Origin: Algibacter miyuki
Lineage (GTDB): Bacteria > Bacteroidota > Bacteroidia > Flavobacteriales > Flavobacteriaceae
Length of the DNA: 64,000 nt
NCBI RefSeq assembly: GCF_042427745.1
Contig: NZ_JBHMFA010000004.1
Reading direction: 5' to 3' (one strand)
In this document: positions 37,738 to 46,759 of the stretch, in pieces
Position numbering within the stretch: the first letter of the stretch is position 1
Layout of the letters: every line of letters begins with the position of its first letter
Notes under the pieces: generated by a model
The model's input: the letters and a program-made list of their open reading frames with translations, nothing else
Database searches by the model: none
Told to the model about the DNA's origin: nothing
Program-made: the position numbers and the translations under genes

Positions 37738-40146
37738 ATGGAATTATTAATTAAATGTTTGCCGCTTTTTGGCATTGGGGCACTGGCTTTTGTGTTCATT
37801 AAAAGTGCCTGGGTAACGAAGCAAGATCAGGGCGACGAAAAAATGGTTCGTATTGCCAAAAATATTGCCGATGGTGCTATGTCTTTCTTAAAGGCCGAGT
37901 ACAAAATATTGGCCATTTTTGTGGTGGCAGTGGCTGTCTTATTATTTTTTAAAGGCAATTCTGAAGTCGGGTCGAGCGGTATGGTTGCTGTTTCCTTTAT
38001 TATAGGTGCTATATGTTCTGCTTTAGCCGGATTTATTGGGATGAAAGTGGCTACGAGAGCAAACGTGAGAACCACACAAGCTGCTAGAACATCGTTAGGT
38101 CGTGCCTTAGAGGTGGCCTTTGCTGGAGGTGCTGTAATGGGGCTTGGTGTTGTAGGTTTGGGTATTTTAGGCTTAAGTGGCTTATTTATGATCTATCAAA
38201 ACTTATGGCCTGGAGCAGAAAATTTAGCCATGGTGTTAAATGTGCTTTCCGGATTTTCATTAGGCGCTTCTTCCATAGCATTATTTGCACGTGTGGGTGG
38301 TGGTATTTATACCAAAGCTGCCGATGTTGGTGCCGATTTAGTAGGTAAAGTGGAGGCTGGTATTCCAGAAGATCATCCATTGAATCCAGCCACTATTGCC
38401 GATAATGTTGGTGATAACGTAGGGGATGTTGCCGGTATGGGAGCCGATTTGTTCGAATCTTATGTAGGCTCTATTATTGGAACCATGGTGTTAGGTGCTT
38501 TTATTTTAACGCCTCAATTTGACGGTTTAGGAGCTGTATATTTACCTTTAGTGCTTGGTGCTGTTGGTATTATCATGTCCATTTTAGGAACCTTTTTTGT
38601 AAAAGTGAAAGATGGAGGAAATCCACAAACGGCATTAAATATTGGAGAATTTGGTTCTGCAGGTTTAATGGTTGTAGTATCTTATTTTATAATTAATGCT
38701 TTAATACCAGAATCGGTTGATGGATTACCTTTTGGCGCCATGGGTGTGTTTTGGGCCACTATAGCCGGTTTAGTCGCGGGTTTAGCGGTTGGGAAAATTA
38801 CAGAATATTATACAGCAACAGGTAAAAGACCAGTAATGTCTATCGTTGAACAATCGGAAACGGGTGCAGCAACAAACATTATTGCAGGCCTAGGTGTTGG
38901 CATGATGTCTACAGCTATTCCTATCCTTTTAATTGCAGCAGCTATTATTGTTTCGCACCATTTTGCAGGCTTGTATGGAATTGCAATTGCTGCCGTGGGC
39001 ATGTTAGCCAATACAGGTATCCAGTTAGCGGTAGATGCTTACGGGCCTATTTGCGATAACGCAGGTGGTATTGCTGAAATGGCAGAATTACCCAGTGAAG
39101 TTCGCGAACGTACCGATAAATTAGATGCTGTTGGAAATACCACTGCAGCAGTTGGAAAAGGATTTGCCATTGCTTCTGCGGCATTAACAGCTTTGGCTTT
39201 ATTTGCTGCTTTTATGAAAACGGCAAACGTAACCGCTATCGATGTGTCTCAGCCTAAAATTATGGCAGGTTTATTAGTTGGTGGTATGTTGCCTTTTGTG
39301 TTTTCAGCCTTATCTATGAATGCTGTTGGACGAGCAGCTATGGCTATGATTGAAGAGGTGCGTCGCCAATTTAGAGATATTCCTGAATTGAAAGCGGCCT
39401 TGGTAGTCATGCGTAAATACGATTCGGACATGACGAAAGCCTCCAAAGAAGATCGCGCTATTTTTGATGCGGCCGATGGTTATGCTGAGTATGACAAATG
39501 TGTTGATATTTCAACTAAAGCATCTATTAAAGAAATGGTGTTTCCTGGGTTATTAGCTATTGCAGTACCCGTGGCTGTTGGTTTTGTTGGAGGAGCCGAA
39601 ATGTTAGGAGGCCTGTTGGCTGGTGTAACAACTTGTGGTGTGCTTATGGCTATTTTTCAGTCGAATGCTGGAGGTGCTTGGGATAACGCTAAAAAAACGA
39701 TTGAGGAACAGGGGAAGAAAGGAACAGAAGCACATAAAGCAGCTGTTGTTGGAGATACGGTTGGAGATCCGTTTAAAGATACTTCAGGGCCATCATTAAA
39801 TATTTTATTAAAATTAATGTCGGTTGTTGCTTTAGTGATTGCACCAAGTATCGCTATGAATGCCGATGAAGTTTCCGCTTATACCAATACCGTAGAAGCG
39901 AAACCTCTAGTTGAAGTTTTAAAAGAGGTAAAAGTTGAAATGCATAATAATGACGATGGTACAGTGAAAGCCATTGTAAAAACCGTAACCACTGAAAACG
40001 GTGTGTCTAGTACAAGTTATGAAAACATCGTAGGTTCACAAGCTGAAGTTCAAGCGAGTTTAGCGGCTTTAAATGAAGATGGTAGTGATATACAGGTTGA
40101 AATTAAAAAAGATATAAATAGTATTGAAAAAGAAGCTGTGAATTAA
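37738..40146 (+). CDS. hppA: membrane-bound ion-pumping pyrophosphatase
   Basis: Couples pyrophosphate hydrolysis to H+ or Na+ export across the inner membrane. 802 residues, about 16 helices. Visible: GGIYTKAADVGADLVGKVEAG region (188-208), DNVGDNVGD (222-230), GADLFESY and GDTVGDPFKDTSGP near the end. GNTTA at 466-470 has alanine where K+-independent enzymes have lysine, so K+ dependence is predicted; H+ versus Na+ is not settled. After the last helix an unusual tail of about 90 hydrophilic residues (VKVEMHNNDDGTVKAIVKTV and onward) extends beyond the family end, probably into the periplasm. Confidence 0.94.
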   Translation: MELLIKCLPLFGIGALAFVFIKSAWVTKQDQGDEKMVRIAKNIADGAMSFLKAEYKILAIFVVAVAVLLFFKGNSEVGSSGMVAVSFIIGAICSALAGFIGMKVATRANVRTTQAARTSLGRALEVAFAGGAVMGLGVVGLGILGLSGLFMIYQNLWPGAENLAMVLNVLSGFSLGASSIALFARVGGGIYTKAADVGADLVGKVEAGIPEDHPLNPATIADNVGDNVGDVAGMGADLFESYVGSIIGTMVLGAFILTPQFDGLGAVYLPLVLGAVGIIMSILGTFFVKVKDGGNPQTALNIGEFGSAGLMVVVSYFIINALIPESVDGLPFGAMGVFWATIAGLVAGLAVGKITEYYTATGKRPVMSIVEQSETGAATNIIAGLGVGMMSTAIPILLIAAAIIVSHHFAGLYGIAIAAVGMLANTGIQLAVDAYGPICDNAGGIAEMAELPSEVRERTDKLDAVGNTTAAVGKGFAIASAALTALALFAAFMKTANVTAIDVSQPKIMAGLLVGGMLPFVFSALSMNAVGRAAMAMIEEVRRQFRDIPELKAALVVMRKYDSDMTKASKEDRAIFDAADGYAEYDKCVDISTKASIKEMVFPGLLAIAVPVAVGFVGGAEMLGGLLAGVTTCGVLMAIFQSNAGGAWDNAKKTIEEQGKKGTEAHKAAVVGDTVGDPFKDTSGPSLNILLKLMSVVALVIAPSIAMNADEVSAYTNTVEAKPLVEVLKEVKVEMHNNDDGTVKAIVKTVTTENGVSSTSYENIVGSQAEVQASLAALNEDGSDIQVEIKKDINSIEKEAVN

Positions 40147-40174
40147 AGGAACCTTCTTTTTTTTAGTAATTTTG

Positions 40175-40200
40175 AAAAACCACGTGTATACGTGGTTTTT
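40175..40200 (+). terminator. hppA terminator
   Basis: An 11-bp stem AAAAACCACGT with its complement (40175-40185 and 40190-40200), 4-base loop and T5, just before the App1-type gene. Confidence 0.75.
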
Positions 40201-40218
40201 CGCATTTAAAACCTGTTG

Positions 40219-41217
40219 ATGTTTAAAAAAGACCCACTTCAAATTATTACGTTTCAAACTTATGGCACGAGCAATCGTGTGTATTTGCGTGGTCGCGCTA
40301 TCGAGGATGAAAATATTGATTTGGAAGAAAAAAGTCCGTTTAATCTCTTAATTAATACCTGGAAACGTTTTGAGACCGATAAAATAAGACACACGGAACT
40401 CTGCATAAAATTAGGGGATGACAAGTTGTTTTATACAAAAACGGACAATAGAGGCTATTTTTTATTAGATGAAACGGTTGAAGATATAAGTCGCTATCAA
40501 GATGAAGCGGGGTGGGTGAAGTTTGAATTTTCGTTTAAAGATTTAGCAGAAGAACGAGTGGTTCAAAATGAAAATCGCTTCTTTGGAAGTATGCTTATAC
40601 CTTCTGAAAAAACAGAGTTTGGAGTTATTAGCGATATTGATGATACTATTTTGCACACCGGAATTGTGTCTCTTTTAAAATGGCGCGTTCTATTTAATAC
40701 CTTTTTTAAATCGGCTAAAAAACGATTGCCTTTGGAAGGTGCTGCTGAATTCTACAAGTTGTTACAGGTAGGGAAATCGGGGAAGGCTAGAAATTCAATT
40801 TTTTATGTCAGTCATAGTCCGTGGAACCTGTATCGGTATTTGGTTTGTTTTTTGAAACAAAATGAGTTTCCAGAAGGGCCGATTATTTTACGAAAGTTCC
40901 CAAGCTTTTTTGGTAAAAAACCTAAGGATGAAAAACCTGAAAAACAAAAAGAAATTGTTAACCTATTAAAAGCGTATCCCGATTTAAAGTTTATTTTAAT
41001 TGGAGATTGTGGTGAACATGATCCTGATATCTATATGGAAATCGCAGAAGTTTTTCCGGATAGAATTTTAGCGATTTATTTACGAAGTGTAAAACACAAA
41101 AAGAAAATGATTCGAGTTTTAGGGTTGTTTGATAATTATAAAACCACACCTGTATTGTTGGTGGAAAGTAGCAAGCAAGCTATTGAGCATGCGCGTAAGT
41201 TTGGATATGTCGTGTAA
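40219..41217 (+). CDS. App1-like phosphatase (DUF2183)
   Basis: 332 residues from the ATG at 40219; a TTG directly before it is in frame. The N-terminal half is a beta-domain (GRAIEDENIDLEEKSPFN). The catalytic half has the HAD-like DxDxT motif in GVISDIDDTILHTG (about 137-150), then FYVSHSPWNLYRYLVCFLK and LIGDCGEHDPDIY. The family includes yeast App1, a phosphatidate phosphatase, so a lipid phosphatase is plausible, but the bacterial substrate is unproven. No signal peptide is visible. Confidence 0.85.
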   Translation: MFKKDPLQIITFQTYGTSNRVYLRGRAIEDENIDLEEKSPFNLLINTWKRFETDKIRHTELCIKLGDDKLFYTKTDNRGYFLLDETVEDISRYQDEAGWVKFEFSFKDLAEERVVQNENRFFGSMLIPSEKTEFGVISDIDDTILHTGIVSLLKWRVLFNTFFKSAKKRLPLEGAAEFYKLLQVGKSGKARNSIFYVSHSPWNLYRYLVCFLKQNEFPEGPIILRKFPSFFGKKPKDEKPEKQKEIVNLLKAYPDLKFILIGDCGEHDPDIYMEIAEVFPDRILAIYLRSVKHKKKMIRVLGLFDNYKTTPVLLVESSKQAIEHARKFGYVV

Positions 41218-41297
41218 AAGTATAGCTGTCGCTATTGAGTCTGTTGAGGTGGGTGAGCTTTTGCGTTTTTAATTTAAACTAGAAATTAATAAATAAA

Positions 41298-41331
41298 CCC
41301 CAACCACCTTGTTCTTATCAGGAGGTTAGGG
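41298..41331 (-). terminator. possible terminator of the deoxynucleoside kinase gene
   Basis: On the minus strand a 12-position stem with one mismatch and one G-U (41320-41331 with 41298-41309), followed by TTTATTT. Confidence 0.55.
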
Positions 41332-41345
41332 CGGAAAAATATATT

Positions 41346-41960
41346 TTAAAACAATCCGTTTATTTCGGCATCAATAGTGTTTATTACAAAACCTAAATCT
41401 TCAGGATTATCAACGAAGTTTAAGTGATCAACGTCTATAATGAGTAGTTTTCCTTTGGTGTAACCGTGAATCCAAGCCTCGTAACGTTCGTTTAGACGAC
41501 TTAAATAATCGATGCTTATTGAGTTTTCGTAATCGCGGCCACGTTTATGGATTTGCGATACTAAATTCGGAATCGTGCTACGCAAATAAATTAAAACATC
41601 TGGACCTTTTACTAGCGATTCCATAAGTTCGAAAAGTGAGGTGTAATTTTCAAAATCACGATTCGTCATCAATCCCATAGCATGAAGGTTAGGTGCAAAA
41701 ATATGAGCATCCTCATAAATAGTACGGTCTTGTATTATGTCTTTTCCGCTTTGGCGAATTTGTAAAACTTGACGAAAACGACTGTTTAAAAAATAGACTT
41801 GCAGGTTAAAACTCCAACGTTCCATTTGGTTGTAAAAATCGTCTAAATAAGGATTATCTACCACGTCCTCTAGCTGCTCTTCCCAGTTATAGTGTTTGGC
41901 TAATAGTTTTGTAAGGGTTGTTTTTCCCGCGCCTATATTTCCGGCAATAGCAATGTGCAT
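41346..41960 (-). CDS. deoxynucleoside kinase
   Basis: 204 residues of the dNK/dCK-dGK family, phosphorylating deoxynucleosides for salvage. Visible: P-loop GNIGAGKTT (7-15), substrate-site ERWSFNLQVYFLNSRF, DRTIYEDAHIF with the DR(S/T) arginine, and the lid RGRDYE. Base specificity (dA/dG versus pyrimidines) is not decided by these motifs. It starts 4 bases after the stop of the upstream uncharacterised gene, so they share a transcript. Confidence 0.92.
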   Translation of the reverse strand: MHIAIAGNIGAGKTTLTKLLAKHYNWEEQLEDVVDNPYLDDFYNQMERWSFNLQVYFLNSRFRQVLQIRQSGKDIIQDRTIYEDAHIFAPNLHAMGLMTNRDFENYTSLFELMESLVKGPDVLIYLRSTIPNLVSQIHKRGRDYENSISIDYLSRLNERYEAWIHGYTKGKLLIIDVDHLNFVDNPEDLGFVINTIDAEINGLF

Positions 41961-41964
41961 AATG

Positions 41965-42744
41965 TTAATTTATTTTTAAGAGGAATTCTTGTAAGATTTT
42001 GTGACTGTAAATATACAAGGTTTCATTGGTTACAAAAAACTGATTTATTAATAAATTTGGTAGGTTAATACGTACAGGTTGCGTTGCGGTTTTGCTTAGG
42101 TAAAACAGCGCATTGTCTTTTTTTAGGATTAAATTTTCATTACTGGCAGCCAGTTCCATATAGCTATCGTTGGGCGTTTTTTTTATTAAACTGCCAAAAT
42201 AATTATAGGTGTATAGGTAATTCTTGGTGAGTAGCCAGCAGTAATTATAGTTGCTTTTTAGATCTAAAACAGCACTTTGCACAGGTTGGGCTTGTGCTCG
42301 AGAGGTGTTCGTTTTATAGTCGAAAAGCTCTAGTTGTTGGCTGTCTTGATTGAAAATCCAGAGGGTGTTATCATGTCCTGTGGAAATATGTGACACATTT
42401 TTATAATTTTTAATCGCATTGAAATCGATTCTAAAAATTTCGGATAACCGATTATCAAGAATAATAGCGGTATTAAAATCTTTGTAAAATAAATTTATTT
42501 TTAATGGATTAAAAGTATTAGCACTTGTAAGTGTGCCAAGTTGTAAGTTGTTGTAATTTATTGATTTATCCTCGGTTGTTTTGTAGAAAATGTTGTTGTT
42601 AATGTAAAATGAGGATCCGAAATAGTTTGCGTCAACCAGAGTTTCGGCGTCGAGTTTGGTATCTTTAATAAGTGTAGTTTCAATGGTTTCTTGAGCGAAC
42701 ATTGAAAAGGATAGTAAAAAAAAGATGTATTTGGCGCGTTTCAT
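41965..42744 (-). CDS. uncharacterised exported protein
   Basis: 259 residues, not recognised. A short signal peptide (MKRAKYIFFLLSFSMFAQ), then a protein rich in Asn, Tyr and beta-branched residues with WD/PQQ-like periodicity (STGHDNTLWIFNQDSQQLELFDYKT, YCWLLTKNYLYTYNYFG), suggesting a small beta-propeller in the periplasm. It lies immediately before the deoxynucleoside kinase gene and is divergent from the GLPGLI gene. No function can be assigned. Confidence 0.7.
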   Translation of the reverse strand: MKRAKYIFFLLSFSMFAQETIETTLIKDTKLDAETLVDANYFGSSFYINNNIFYKTTEDKSINYNNLQLGTLTSANTFNPLKINLFYKDFNTAIILDNRLSEIFRIDFNAIKNYKNVSHISTGHDNTLWIFNQDSQQLELFDYKTNTSRAQAQPVQSAVLDLKSNYNYCWLLTKNYLYTYNYFGSLIKKTPNDSYMELAASNENLILKKDNALFYLSKTATQPVRINLPNLLINQFFVTNETLYIYSHKILQEFLLKIN

Positions 42745-42906
42745 TCCGAGGTGAAAAATACAAAAAATGAGCCACTTTTTAAGATTTAATTGAAATATCG
42801 ATTTTAAGATTACTTTAACATTTAAGCATTAAACTATGTTTTGTTATAGGAGTCTAATCTAAAATTAAATATTAATTTTAGTAACAAAAACAAAACTATA
42901 TTTATA

Positions 42907-43749
42907 ATGAATTTTACAACTTTAAAACCAGTAATAACGGCATTTTTAATATTAGTAAGTGTGGTGTCTTTTGCTCAAAAAGATTTTCAAGGAAAGGCTT
43001 ACTACGAATCTAAAACTACCGTGAATATGGATAATTTTGGTGGCGGACAATTAAGTGAGGAACGTAAAAAAGAGATTGCAACACGTATGAAAAGCATGTT
43101 GGAGAAAACGTTTATTCTAACGTTTAACCAATCGGAATCGTTTTATAAGGAAGAAGAACGTTTGGAAGCACCAAGTAGCGGACGTGGTTTTCGTTTTGGA
43201 GCCATGAATTTTACTGGTGGAGATCAATATAAAAATGTAAGAGATAAAGAGCTTTTACAGGAACAAGAACTTTTTGGTAAGCAATTTCTAATTAAAGATA
43301 GTTTAAAAGATTTGAAATGGGAGCTAGGTTCGGAAACCAAAACTATTGGGCAATACACATGCTTTAAAGCAACGGCTGTAAAAACAATGGATGGTTTCGA
43401 TTTCGGTAATTTAGGAAGAAGACCTTCGGATGATAAAGATGAAGAGAAAGACGAGAAACCTAAAGAAATTGTAGTAACAGCATGGTATACGCCTCAGATT
43501 CCTGTAAATCAAGGGCCTGATACTTATTGGGGTTTACCAGGTTTAATTTTAGAGATTAATTCTGATAGAACAACTATTTTATGTTCTAAAATTGTTTTAA
43601 ATCCTTCGGAAAAGGATGAAATAAAAGCGCCTTCAAAAGGAAAAGAAGTAACGCAAGAAGAATATAATGCTATTGTAAAGAAAAAAATGGCTGAAATGAG
43701 TGCCTCTCGTGGTCCAGGAGGAAATCGTGGAGGTGGCGGTAGACGCTAA
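42907..43749 (+). CDS. GLPGLI family protein
   Basis: 280 residues with a signal peptide (ends VSFAQ). The GLPGLI hallmark is WGLPGLILEI near residue 218, preceded by a stretch describing a compact domain (TKTIGQYTCFKATAV, VVTAWYTPQIPVNQGPDTY). The tail is low-complexity (SRGPGGNRGGGGRR). The function of the family is unknown. It is followed 47 bases later by a large outer-membrane barrel with a CarboxypepD_reg-like domain; such pairing is common in Flavobacteriia, suggesting a shared envelope function. Confidence 0.88.
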   Translation: MNFTTLKPVITAFLILVSVVSFAQKDFQGKAYYESKTTVNMDNFGGGQLSEERKKEIATRMKSMLEKTFILTFNQSESFYKEEERLEAPSSGRGFRFGAMNFTGGDQYKNVRDKELLQEQELFGKQFLIKDSLKDLKWELGSETKTIGQYTCFKATAVKTMDGFDFGNLGRRPSDDKDEEKDEKPKEIVVTAWYTPQIPVNQGPDTYWGLPGLILEINSDRTTILCSKIVLNPSEKDEIKAPSKGKEVTQEEYNAIVKKKMAEMSASRGPGGNRGGGGRR

Positions 43750-43796
43750 GCTTCAGTAATTCTGTTTTATTTCCTAATTAACTCAAAATATATTCC

Positions 43797-46547
43797 GTGA
43801 AAAATTTATTGATTTTTGCGCTGCTTTTTGCGGCTAGCTCAACCTTTGCTCAAGTTAAATTAGAAGGTGTTGTAAAAGATAGTATTGGTTCGCCTTTAGA
43901 ATTGGCAAATGTTATAGCTATTAATCAAGACACCCAAAAATTAGATGCTTTTGGTATTACCAATCCTGAAGGTCGTTATAAGTTGTCTGTTGAAAAAAAT
44001 GCAAACTATAAAATTCAGGTGAGTTATATTGGGATGAAATCGGCCAGTGCAGATATTTCTACTACAGACGCTGCAATTATTAAAGATTTTACATTAGTAA
44101 GCGATAATACTTTAGATGCTGTTGAATTGGTTTACGAAATGCCTGTGGTGATGAAAGGTGACACTATTATATATAATGCGGATTCTTTTAAGTCGGGAAC
44201 CGAACGAAAATTGGGAGATGTTTTAAATAAACTACCAGGTGTTGAAGTGAATGATGATGGAGAAATAGAAGTAGAAGGCGTAAAGGTTGGAAAAGTGATG
44301 GTAGAGGGGAAAGAGTTTTTTGATGGCGATTCTAAATTGGCCACTCAAAATATTCCAGCCAATGCCATTGATAAAGTTGAGGTGCTTAAAAACTTTTCCG
44401 AAGTGGGCCAGTTAAGTGGCGTTACCAACAACCAAGATAATATAGCTATCAATATTAAATTAAAACAGGGTAAAAAGAATTTTTGGTTCGGAAATGTTAC
44501 TGCTGGTGGTGGTACTTCGGATAATGAAGGGCTTTATCTAATACAACCCAAATTGTTTTATTACAGTCCAGAATATAGTATCAATGTAATTGGAGATTTG
44601 AATAATATTGGAGAAATTGCGTTTACACGTCGTGATTATTTCAACTTTACAGGCGGTTTTAGAAGCCCAAGTAGAAGTAGCGGGACCAATATTGATTTAG
44701 GAAGTAATAACCTTGGTTTTTTAACGCTTCAGAATAACAGAGCGAAAAATATTAACACCAAGTTTGGTGCAGCAAACTTTAGTTATTCTCCTAAAGAGAC
44801 TTTAGATTTAAGTGGTTTTGCAATTTTGTTAAGCAACCGTACCGATTTACAGGAGATTAGCGATGTACAGTTCTTGAACGATGCTTCTCGAGACGAAAAT
44901 AAAGACAGCAATACACGTCAACGTAGCGATATGGCCATGCTCAAGTTTAGCGCAAAATATAAGCCTAACGGCAATAACCAGCTAGATTATGATGTTATGG
45001 CGCGTACCTCGAAAGAATCTCAAGATCAGTTCGTTATTTCATCACGTGTTGGCGATATTGGCGAGCTTGAAAGTTCTACACCGTTTAGTATTAATCAGAA
45101 TTTAAACTACTATTATACGCTAAACGAAAAAAATATTTTTGCTTTAGAAGTACAGCATTTATTTCAAGATGAGGATCCGTTTTACAACGCTATTTTAGAA
45201 AACGATCCATTCAATAATGATAATGATTTAGATGATCCTAATAATCCGAGAGATACTTATGATGATACGGCTAATGATTTAGGTTTTGATAGAGATCAAC
45301 TTACATACGATATTAGTCAAGAAAAACGAGTAAAGTCGAATCAAATGGATGCGAAGGTTGATTATTGGAATATTCTCAACCAAAAAAGTGATATTAATTT
45401 TACCGTTGGAACCATATATAGTAAACAAGATTTTAATTCGAATATTTTTCAAACTTTAGATGATGAAACGGATATTGAAACCACACCAATTATAAACGAT
45501 GGTTTGGATGCCAATGCTATTGCTTATACATTTTCTGATGTGTATTTGGGCGCGCATTACCGTTTAAAATCTGGGATTTTTACATTTACACCTGGTTTTT
45601 CTGCTCATGCTTACAGCTCAACAAACGATCAGTTTAATGTGAGTTATACTGATAATTTCTTTAGAATTTTACCAGATTTAAACGTACAATTACAGTTGAA
45701 AAAGAGTGAGCGTATTAATTTTGATTACAGTATGCAAACTAATTTTACCGACGTTAATCAATTGGCTAGAGGTTTAGTTTTAAATAATTATGGTTCTGTG
45801 TTTTCTGGTGATCAGGATTTGCAAAGTGCTTTAGCTCATAATTTAAACCTGTCTTATTTTAGTTTCAATATGTTTAATTATACCAATGTATCGGCTCGAT
45901 TGAATTACAGTAAAACTATAGATAGAATTAGAACCAGATCAGAGTTACCAACAGGAAGCGTTATCCGAATAAGTTCGCCATACAATACCGATTTGGCTGA
46001 CGAAAGTGCCAGTGCTAATGGGCGTTTTCAAAAAACCATGGGAAAATTTAGAGCTACCGTTAACGGAAGTTTGAGTTATACAAAATTTAATCAAGAAGTA
46101 AATAACGAGCCGTTTACAAACGAAAATTATTCACAAACGTATAGAACGGAGTTGCGAACAAACTTTAGAGAAGCTCCTAATTTTGAAATTGGATACCGTT
46201 ATAGCATTCAAGATAACGACCAAGGAACACAAAGAACCAAGTTTTATACCAAGGCGCCATCGATAGAATTTGATGCTTTAATCTTGAAAAGCTTCACTTT
46301 TAAGACCGATTATTCATATAATGACTTTTCAGATGAAGAAAAAACAATAAATTCTTACGAATTTTGGGACGCCTCTTTAGCCTATAAAAAAGATGCTGAT
46401 AGCAAATGGGAATATGAAATAAAAGCGACTAACTTGCTTAATACGAGGTCTCAAAACCAAAGTAGTGTTGGCGATATTTCGGTTAGTGCAACCGAATATT
46501 ATATTCAACCACGCTTCTTAACTTTTAGAATTCGTTACGAGTTGTAA
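43797..46547 (+). CDS. outer-membrane beta-barrel protein, TonB-receptor-like
   Basis: 916 residues starting at GTG (43797-43799), chosen because it begins the signal peptide KNLLIFALLFAASSTFAQ. Then a CarboxypepD_reg-like domain (KLEGVVKDSIGSPLELANVIA), a plug-like segment around 115-225 (LGDVLNKLPGVEVNDDGEIEVEG, VEVLKNFSEVGQLSG) and a long barrel ending in YIQPRFLTFRIRYEL. It fits the outer membrane beta-barrel family related to TonB-dependent receptors, but no TonB box is visible. Coupled with the GLPGLI gene upstream. tRNA-Tyr begins 60 bases after the stop. Confidence 0.87.
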   Translation: MKNLLIFALLFAASSTFAQVKLEGVVKDSIGSPLELANVIAINQDTQKLDAFGITNPEGRYKLSVEKNANYKIQVSYIGMKSASADISTTDAAIIKDFTLVSDNTLDAVELVYEMPVVMKGDTIIYNADSFKSGTERKLGDVLNKLPGVEVNDDGEIEVEGVKVGKVMVEGKEFFDGDSKLATQNIPANAIDKVEVLKNFSEVGQLSGVTNNQDNIAINIKLKQGKKNFWFGNVTAGGGTSDNEGLYLIQPKLFYYSPEYSINVIGDLNNIGEIAFTRRDYFNFTGGFRSPSRSSGTNIDLGSNNLGFLTLQNNRAKNINTKFGAANFSYSPKETLDLSGFAILLSNRTDLQEISDVQFLNDASRDENKDSNTRQRSDMAMLKFSAKYKPNGNNQLDYDVMARTSKESQDQFVISSRVGDIGELESSTPFSINQNLNYYYTLNEKNIFALEVQHLFQDEDPFYNAILENDPFNNDNDLDDPNNPRDTYDDTANDLGFDRDQLTYDISQEKRVKSNQMDAKVDYWNILNQKSDINFTVGTIYSKQDFNSNIFQTLDDETDIETTPIINDGLDANAIAYTFSDVYLGAHYRLKSGIFTFTPGFSAHAYSSTNDQFNVSYTDNFFRILPDLNVQLQLKKSERINFDYSMQTNFTDVNQLARGLVLNNYGSVFSGDQDLQSALAHNLNLSYFSFNMFNYTNVSARLNYSKTIDRIRTRSELPTGSVIRISSPYNTDLADESASANGRFQKTMGKFRATVNGSLSYTKFNQEVNNEPFTNENYSQTYRTELRTNFREAPNFEIGYRYSIQDNDQGTQRTKFYTKAPSIEFDALILKSFTFKTDYSYNDFSDEEKTINSYEFWDASLAYKKDADSKWEYEIKATNLLNTRSQNQSSVGDISVSATEYYIQPRFLTFRIRYEL

Positions 46548-46567
46548 AAAAAAATATGTTTTTTGTT

Positions 46568-46596
46568 TTGTAGAATTAAAAACAATAATATATTTG
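46568..46596 (+). promoter_or_regulatory. tRNA-Tyr promoter
   Basis: TTG at 46568-46570, an 18-base spacer and TATATTTG at 46589-46596 fit the Bacteroidota consensus well. The tRNA begins 12 bases later. Confidence 0.75.
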
Positions 46597-46607
46597 CGGT
46601 CAGTTTT

Positions 46608-46689
<82 letters not shown>

Positions 46690-46698
46690 CACAAACTT

Positions 46699-46726
46699 AA
46701 AAAGTCTGCTTCTAGCAGACTTTTTT
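46699..46726. terminator. terminator of tRNA-Tyr, probably bidirectional
   Basis: A 12-bp stem AAAAAGTCTGCT with AGCAGACTTTTT (46699-46710 and 46714-46725), 3-base loop. It can also stop the minus-strand peptidase gene ending at 46760. Confidence 0.88.
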
Positions 46727-46759
46727 GTTTTATAATATTTCGAAATTGTTTTCCTGCTT

